Shown in pieces: positions 58,151-64,000 of a DNA stretch of 64,000 nucleotides (position 1 is the first letter of the stretch; the number at the start of each line of letters is the position of its first letter). A program made the position numbers and the translations under genes. The notes under the pieces are model-generated. The model was not told where the DNA came from and ran no database searches. It saw only the letters and a program-made list of their open reading frames with translations. The DNA comes from Sphagnum compactum (taxonomy: Eukaryota > Bryophyta > Sphagnopsida > Sphagnales): assembly GCA_965153455.1 (NCBI GenBank), contig OZ234494.1, positions 11,594,001 to 11,658,000 of the forward strand. Direction: 5' to 3'.

Positions 58151-58724
58151 AATTTGGCACATTACTGCCAGTTTGAAGGTGGACACTTTCAATGTCTGAA
58201 AATGAAAATGTAGCTATAGATGTTTAAATGTGGGGGAGCTTATGCATTTTCATCAACTTCACCTTCATTCTCAATCATGCAAAACTTTGCCTCCTTAGCC
58301 ATCGAACAAATAGACAAAATGCACAATGCACTTACACACAACAAAAAAGACACACTAAACAAAATAAATTCAACTTCAAGTTCCCAAAACCAAAAATAAA
58401 TAAATCAAAGGTTTAGGGTTTAGGAACTTACCTTCATTGTGAAATGTGATGGTTTTTTGTTGTTGCGTGCTACATCCAAAGTCCAAAATGTGGTTGCTAT
58501 TGCAGGTTGTGTCCAAAACCTGGAAGTAAACTTGCACAAACACTAATCAACAAAACCAAAAACACAACCCAAAAGGAAGTGGAGAGAAACATTGAAATCA
58601 AATGTTTGGAGCAAAACCAAGAAGTAAGCACAAACGCAGAGTTAGATCATGTAAGCATAAAGTTACAAGCAAAGTTCAAAAGGAAGCAGATAGTGCAACA
58701 TTGGGAGTAAAACTAAGGAAACAT

Positions 58725-59335
58725 CGTGCTTGAAAAAACATTGTGTTGAAAAAACAATGCAAAAAAATCATGGTCCTTGAAAAAAACAAAGCTAAAAAAC
58801 CAAGGTGCTTGAGAAAGCACAGTGCCCAGAAACAACGTTGAAAAACCATAGTGCTTGAAAAAGCACACTATTTAACTTGAGAAAACACAATGCCTAGAAA
58901 CAACGCTGAGAAACCATAATGTTTGAAAAAACACACTTTCTAGCTTGAAAAAACATAGTGCCCAAAAAATAGTTGAGAAACCATAGTGATTGAAAAAGCA
59001 CACTGTCTAGCTTGAGAAACCATAGTGCCTAGAAACAACAATGAGAAACCATAGTGCTTGAAATAGCACATTGTATAGCTTGAGAAAACACATTGCCCAC
59101 AAACAACGCTAAGAAACCACAACACTTGAAAAACATAGTGCCCAGAAACAATGCCGAGAAACCACAATGCTTGAGAAAGCACAATGCCCATAAACCATGC
59201 CAAGAAACCACAGTGCTTGAGAAAGCATAATGCCCATAAACAACTTTGAGAAACCATGGCACTTGAAAAAGCACAATGCCCATAAACCGAGAAATCACAA
59301 TGCTTGGGAAAGAATAGTGCCCAGAAATAATGCTG
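58725..59335. repeat. Minisatellite of 45-65-bp units, about 11 copies
   Basis: The unit phrase is gagaaaccatagtgcttgaa, aaagcacaatgcc, cagaaacaacgct. Early units are about 65 bp with an extra cttgagaaaacaca block; later units are about 45 bp, probably by internal deletion. It lies just upstream (5' side) of the dead hAT transposase. Open frames across it are by-products. Confidence 0.85.
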
Positions 59336-59490
59336 AAAAATTAATTTACTTTTGATCTACTTTTTATTGTGTGGACTTTTGTAAAATATGTGGTAAGTAG
59401 GTTTTAATAGATAGATTTTTTATTTTCTATGACGGCCACCCCTCAAAACTATAATGATATCTATATCCCCAAAAGTAATAGAGCAACTAA

Positions 59491-59571
59491 GTTTTAAAAG
59501 TAGACTAAAAGTATCCCCATTTACAAATTTACCACTTGGCAAATGGGGATATTTTTGGTCTACTTTAAAAA
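59491..59571. repeat. Hairpin with ~31-bp stem
   Basis: Left arm gttttaaaagtagactaaaa then gtatccccattt; right arm inverse tttttaaagtagaccaaaaa then tatccccattt. Few mismatches, loop of about 18 nt. Just ahead of family copy 2 at 59.6 kb. Confidence 0.65.
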
Positions 59572-59594
59572 TTTGTTTAATCCTAATTTCTTTA

Positions 59595-59755
59595 GAAGTG
59601 AATTCTTATAGTAATAATAGAAGTGTGGGATGTTTTATAATTATGTTTTCACCAATTTTTATGTTACTTGTTTGGTTGTATATGCATGATATAGGGTTAA
59701 TCTAGAGACATTCAATTTTTTTTGTATACTTTACCATGCTTTTACCCCTTTAGCA
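59595..59755 (+). repeat. Dispersed repeat, copy 2 (partner of 1845-2010)
   Basis: gaattcttatagtaataata, atgttttcaccaattttta, ttgtttggttgtatatgcat, then gatata, acattcaattttttttg and tactttaccat, in the same order as copy 1. Confidence 0.6.
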
Positions 59756-60399
59756 AGTGTGTCAAAGTTTTGCAATTTTTTTCTAATTGAATTTTTTTTT
59801 GGCATAAATGAAAACATTCATTGCAAGTAGAAAAGAAAATACGAACCTTGTGAGGGGGAATGCCACCACACGCTCAAGGCATGTAATTAATTAATAAAAC
59901 CTCTACAAGGCACATCATGGTGCCATTCAACAAATTTGCCAAACTTGGCACAAATAACATTTGTCAAATTTATCTAAATAATTCATCCCTTTAGTAAGAG
60001 AAAGTTTTATAGAACATTTGTCCCATTTAACTTTGCCATAGTTGAAAAAGGCTTCCCAAATAGTTCCTTAGACATTAAAATAGTCCCACCTAGCATTATT
60101 GAAGACCAAATCAATCCATTCAATCCAAATGGTCCATATTACAATGCTTTAAACATGGACCATAACTCTTTAATCGCCAAAAAAATGTCTTGGGACTTTG
60201 GTAGCAAATATGCAATTTGTTTTCAATGCATTGGAGTTGGTTGTTGGATTAGCCTAGGGTTGTGCAATATGGACCGCATAATTTCCCTTGTGAAGTCCCA
60301 CTTGCATTGAACAGGTGTGCATTCCTAAAATTTATGCACAATAGATATTTCCCCAATGTCACATATTGGGCAAGTTCAATTGATTGAAACACTCACCTT

Positions 60400-62470
60400 T
60401 GCTTGCCATTTGTTCATTGCAACTACCTTGTTCTAAACTACCCATATGAATTTGACCTTTTTGCACAACCATTTATTTTATATGTTGGACCACCTTAACT
60501 TGAAGTTTGGGAAGGAGAAGTTGAATTCATCATTTTTCTGTGATGTTAGTATTGGGTTTAGAACATTTTAACATTTTCCTCCTTAATGCTATAGTACAAG
60601 AGAGAAGCAACTCCCCTCCTTTCCATGAATAAGCTTTTGGGTCAAGTTTTATAATCCCTACTTTACCTCCAAAGCTAAGGAAATGAACCTTTTGTGGGTC
60701 CCTTATCACTTCTATCACCTTGATATGTGCTACCTTGCCCTCACAAAACCTAGAGGCTTTGACTATTGTATTTTTTCTTTTTAAGAAGGTCATGGTTTCT
60801 AGACTAAACCCCATGGAATATAACTTCACCTCCTAAGGGATGTTCAATTTTGGGTTTCCTTTTTCACACTTTGGTGTGAATGTAAGAGAAGTTTGGCACA
60901 CCAAGGAGGGGAAGAGCTTGTCATCCTTGTATAATCTAATTCATTTCCTAGTCAAGCATCCACATCATGAGATCTTTTGAGCTTATTCCATTTCTCTTTT
61001 TGTTTAGTTACAATTCTAATGTATTTTACTTGTTCTTTGGAAAACATTGTGAACTTCTCACAAATCTTGTCTTTGATAGTAAACCTACCAACATTAACCA
61101 TCCATGCATCATTGATTCTGATCCATTTTAGTGAATGTAATTCAATAGTTTTATCTTTTGAAAAGCTTTCATCCCAAGATTGGATTGATTTATTCCACTA
61201 AAAATTTATTGCCAAGATGTCTTTCAGAACGTTTATAACCATTTTGGCTTAGGTTTTAATTACCTTATTCCAAAGCACAGAGCCTAGGCTCGCTTATGGT
61301 TCTTTTGCACACACCATTTTAGGTTAGGTAGCCATTTGCCACTTTTGTGAAGTCGATAATTTCTTAAGTGAAATATTTTGGAATTCTTGCAAATTAGAAT
61401 GCCCATGCTCAAGGGCATGTAATACCCATTTAGATAGGAGTGCGTCCATTGGCTCAATTAGATCCATTAGCCTTAAACAACCTTCTTTTTCCTTTGCATA
61501 ACATTGATCCCAAACAACCCTACAACAACAATTATGGGTAGAACCAACCAAAAGGTAATTCTTAAGGAACTACGTGGTTTTCTAGATCCTCTTTTTGGTT
61601 TGACAAAATAACATGAGGTGGTCAAAAGGATGTTGTTTATCAATAGTTTCTTACTTGTCAAAGAAAGTCTGGCAATTAACAAATAACTCAGTTTTTAACG
61701 AATCTTTTCTAGGAAAAAACTATTTGTTTCAATCAATTCCATGGTAAAATGGAAAGGAGTTCCAAATAATTTTGATATAGTTTTCAAAGGGGCCCAAGTC
61801 CATTTAAATGTCTTGGTCTAATCTAATCTACTTCCTTGCATCATTCTTGTCCAAAATGCAACTAACTTGGATTCCTTATTGAAGAGGTTTAAAGCAAGGC
61901 AAAATAGTTCTAGAATTTGTGCTAGAACCTTGATAGAAACTAACATGTGAGGCTTTTATCATAAAGCTTGTATCATTTGCATGTTGGGTTATCAAATGTT
62001 ACCCTTCAGATCTTGGGTTGGAACCTTTGTATTCTTTTGGCAATAAGTTGCTTTAGGACCATGGCATTGAACACTTTCCCTAACAATTAAAAGTAGGCTT
62101 TGGCAACCTTGTCGTGCCTCTCTTTTGATTGAAAATCCTTTAGAAGCCTTTTCATTAACCACCACGCTAACATTGGCTCCTAAGAAAAGTAATTTTGTCA
62201 TGTTCATAAAAACTTTGTTAGAATTTCAAGCTTTTCCATGCAACCAAATAAGAAGTTCCAATCCACCTTGTCAAATGCTTTGGAAAAATTCAGTTTAAGG
62301 ACTATTATTAATTGCTTGGTTTTCTTAGTCCATGAAATTGTTTAATGGGTTAAGAGAATATTTTTTAGGATATGCTTGAGTGATAGCAATGTTGATTGAT
62401 CTTGAACTTTCTCCTTGGCCATTGCACCCATAGTTGAAAATAACTCATCCTTAGCTATGGGTTTGGTTAG
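60400..62470 (-). pseudogene. LINE (non-LTR) reverse transcriptase, dead copy
   Basis: Read from 62470 down. AKDELFSTMGAMAKEKVQDQ is followed by the RT palm motif A context KLNFSKAFDKVDWNFLF (near 62240-62300); then NVSVVVNEKASKGFSIKREARQGC (near 62090-62170), the RQGC turn of plant LINE RTs; a frameshift; VFNAMVLKQLIAKR-like sequence; and downstream GSTHNCCCRVVWDQC, EKEGCLRLMDLIEPMDAL and SKWVLHALE (61324-61551), typical of the region past the thumb. Frameshifts and stops separate the pieces and no YADD box is readable. Read with the unrelated LINE tail at 35.9 kb, it shows past LINE activity. Confidence 0.75.
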
Positions 62471-62570
62471 CTATTGCTTTGTGTTTTTAAGGACTTTGTT
62501 TTTCAAGTTCCCAATAAACATGTTATGGGTTTCTTGAAGGATCTCATCACCCTCTCATTTGGTGTATAAT

Positions 62571-62782
62571 TTATGGTGATTTGATGTTAAGTCAGAGTTA
62601 AATGAAAATCTAAGTGACATCCTAGGTGGCACACAATGTTAAATAGGTGATAATTTGATGTTAAGTGAATGTTAACTTAACATAAAATTTTCATAATAAG
62701 TAGGTTTAAGTCTTAAATGACTAACATGATGTTAGAGGACTCTAACACTAAAATCCCTAACACCAAGTGTGAACACACATTT
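62571..62782. mobile_element. MITE family B, copy 2
   Basis: About 212 bp matching 50892-51104 throughout (gttaaatgaaaatctaagtg, catcctaggtggcacacaat, aataagtaggtttaagtctt). The left end has lost several bases of the inverted repeat (ggtgatttgatgtta) while the right end is intact. It sits just upstream of the dead LINE. Confidence 0.8.
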
Positions 62783-63345
62783 AAAGTAATATTTTTTGCA
62801 TCACTTTTTAAACTTAAATGGGGAGGAGACAATTAAACTAAACCTAGTATTCTTTCAAACCTTGCTTCAAATATTTATGTACTAGTGACATTTTGGTTAT
62901 CCATGACTAGAATTTTAAGAAGTCTTTTAAGATGAAAAATAAATAAATAAGCAACTTCATAACAACAATTTTGGGGCAGGTATAGTTTTTAAAAAGTATT
63001 TTCTAATATAGAAAAATTGGCATTGTTTCCCCCAATAAATGAAAAGATAGTCAAATTTAAACTAGGAAAACGAAAAAAAACCCTTTTGCTAGAAAAATGA
63101 CACAATTTGTTGAAAAAAAAGACTCCTTCTACTTCTCAGTATTTTAAATTATTTGAAATAATGTTTTATAGACTTTGAATATTCACCTTTCAATCTTGGA
63201 TGAATTAATGTTTTTTGCCCACATGTATTCGCCACTTTCCCATTAAAGGAAATGGCTACCCATATATAGGTATCAAAATTAATACCTGCCTATCAATTTT
63301 TCAAAAAAAAATTTAATTTTTTTGTGTCATGTTGCCACATTGGTA
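62783..63345. other. AT-rich intergenic DNA, nothing supported
   Basis: No gene or structured repeat identified. Confidence 0.4.
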
Positions 63346-63440
63346 ATCATCCATAAGGAGATTAAGCCATGTTTGGCTATAGACTAGCTATGAAATTATA
63401 AATTTATTAAAATAATTTTATATGTTGGCTACTTGCTTGT
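63346..63440 (+). repeat. Dispersed family P, copy 4
   Basis: atcatccataaggagattaa, then gccatgtttggctatagact, agctatgaaatta, ending in atgttggctacttgcttg. Confidence 0.65.
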
Positions 63441-64000
63441 GAAGAAACATGGTGATTTCTTTTCGTTTATTTATAAAAAGAGGGAATATTTGACAAAATA
63501 TTATTTTTTGAAATTTTTTGGCCAATTGGCAAAAATCAGCCAAAAAGTAAAAATTCTGCTGCCTATGAGATTTGATTTCCATTGCAGGATTTTTGTAAGT
63601 TAATTTTTTATCCCAGTTATTCAAATGTTTGCATCAATTTGATTTCCTTGGCTCCATTGCTGAAAACAACACATTCTATAAATCTCGTCCATTGAACTCT
63701 CCATTTTGATGCCATCAAGTTGGATGAATCCGCCAATGAGAAAATGTGTCATGTCCACACACCATCCATCCATGGTGGGTGCTCGTTCACTCTGGCGGCC
63801 ACACAACAACAAAACACTTTCATCCACCTTGGCATAATGGTACATCATTTTTGGTTTAATTTAATTTATCAATATAGAATTTGGGTTAGTTTCCAAGTGA
63901 ACCTTTGTGATCCAAATCAAGGACCCATTGTTTTTGTGTTCCAAATTGTGAAAAATCCCTCTCAATGAAAAACTCTTGCCAAAATTTCTTTAATTCCTTA
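63441..64000. other. Window end, no supported gene
   Basis: Frames at 63621-63848 (minus) and 63720-63968 (plus) overlap each other and lack domain features. Confidence 0.35.

Noticed and set aside
58940-59298. Two overlapping ~100-codon minus-strand proteins (WFLSVVCGQCVF-type repeats)
   Set aside because: They are translations of the 45-65-bp minisatellite, and two frames are open at once because of its repeat length.

Overview
The window is nuclear DNA from a land plant. Four intron-style plant genes support this: a P4-ATPase lipid flippase, a DUF1677 protein, a NOSIP/CSU1-type RING protein and an NPR1-like immune co-receptor. Plant-type telomere motif (TTTAGGG) is present, along with plant-typical MITEs and hAT, PIF/Harbinger and LINE remnants. 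I cannot name the species. The flippase does not fit one angiosperm ALA clade cleanly and the NPR1-like protein is divergent, so a seed-free plant (fern, lycophyte or bryophyte) is plausible, but this is inference.

Layout. 0-10.9 kb: AT-rich repeat-derived DNA with a broken repeat-family ORF, a fold-back hairpin, a MITE and a 46-bp minisatellite. 10.9-12.5 kb: intronless DUF1677 gene, then a minisatellite just after its stop. 14.5-20.1 kb (minus): six-exon P4-ATPase encoding about 1329 residues, whose first exon is short and easily missed. 20-39 kb: repeats only. These are two MITEs, a dispersed family with a palindromic core, degenerate CCTAGG-rich DNA, a 1.2-kb telomere-like tract, a dead PIF/Harbinger transposase, a 285-bp tandem array, LINE tails and a SINE. 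40.5-45.7 kb: NOSIP (plus) and NPR1-like (minus) lie tail to tail, 673 bp apart. 46-64 kb: repeats again, including a hAT MITE with a perfect 8-bp target duplication whose pre-insertion sequence survives at 35.4 kb, a terminal-inverted-repeat element carrying a FAR1/MULE-like zinc-knuckle tail, a dead hAT transposase, tandem arrays and a dead LINE reverse transcriptase.

The four genes do not form a pathway cluster. The NOSIP/NPR1-like pair is suggestive only because NPR1 is a nitric-oxide-modified protein in Arabidopsis, yet this NPR1-like protein lacks two of the cysteines tied to that control. The most useful results are the reconstructed gene models (every splice phase closes), the GC-AG intron and in-frame 111-nt intron of the NPR1-like gene, the Ser/Arg insertion of the flippase, and several defined nonautonomous element families that can be tested genome-wide. 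I found no convincing new multi-gene system.
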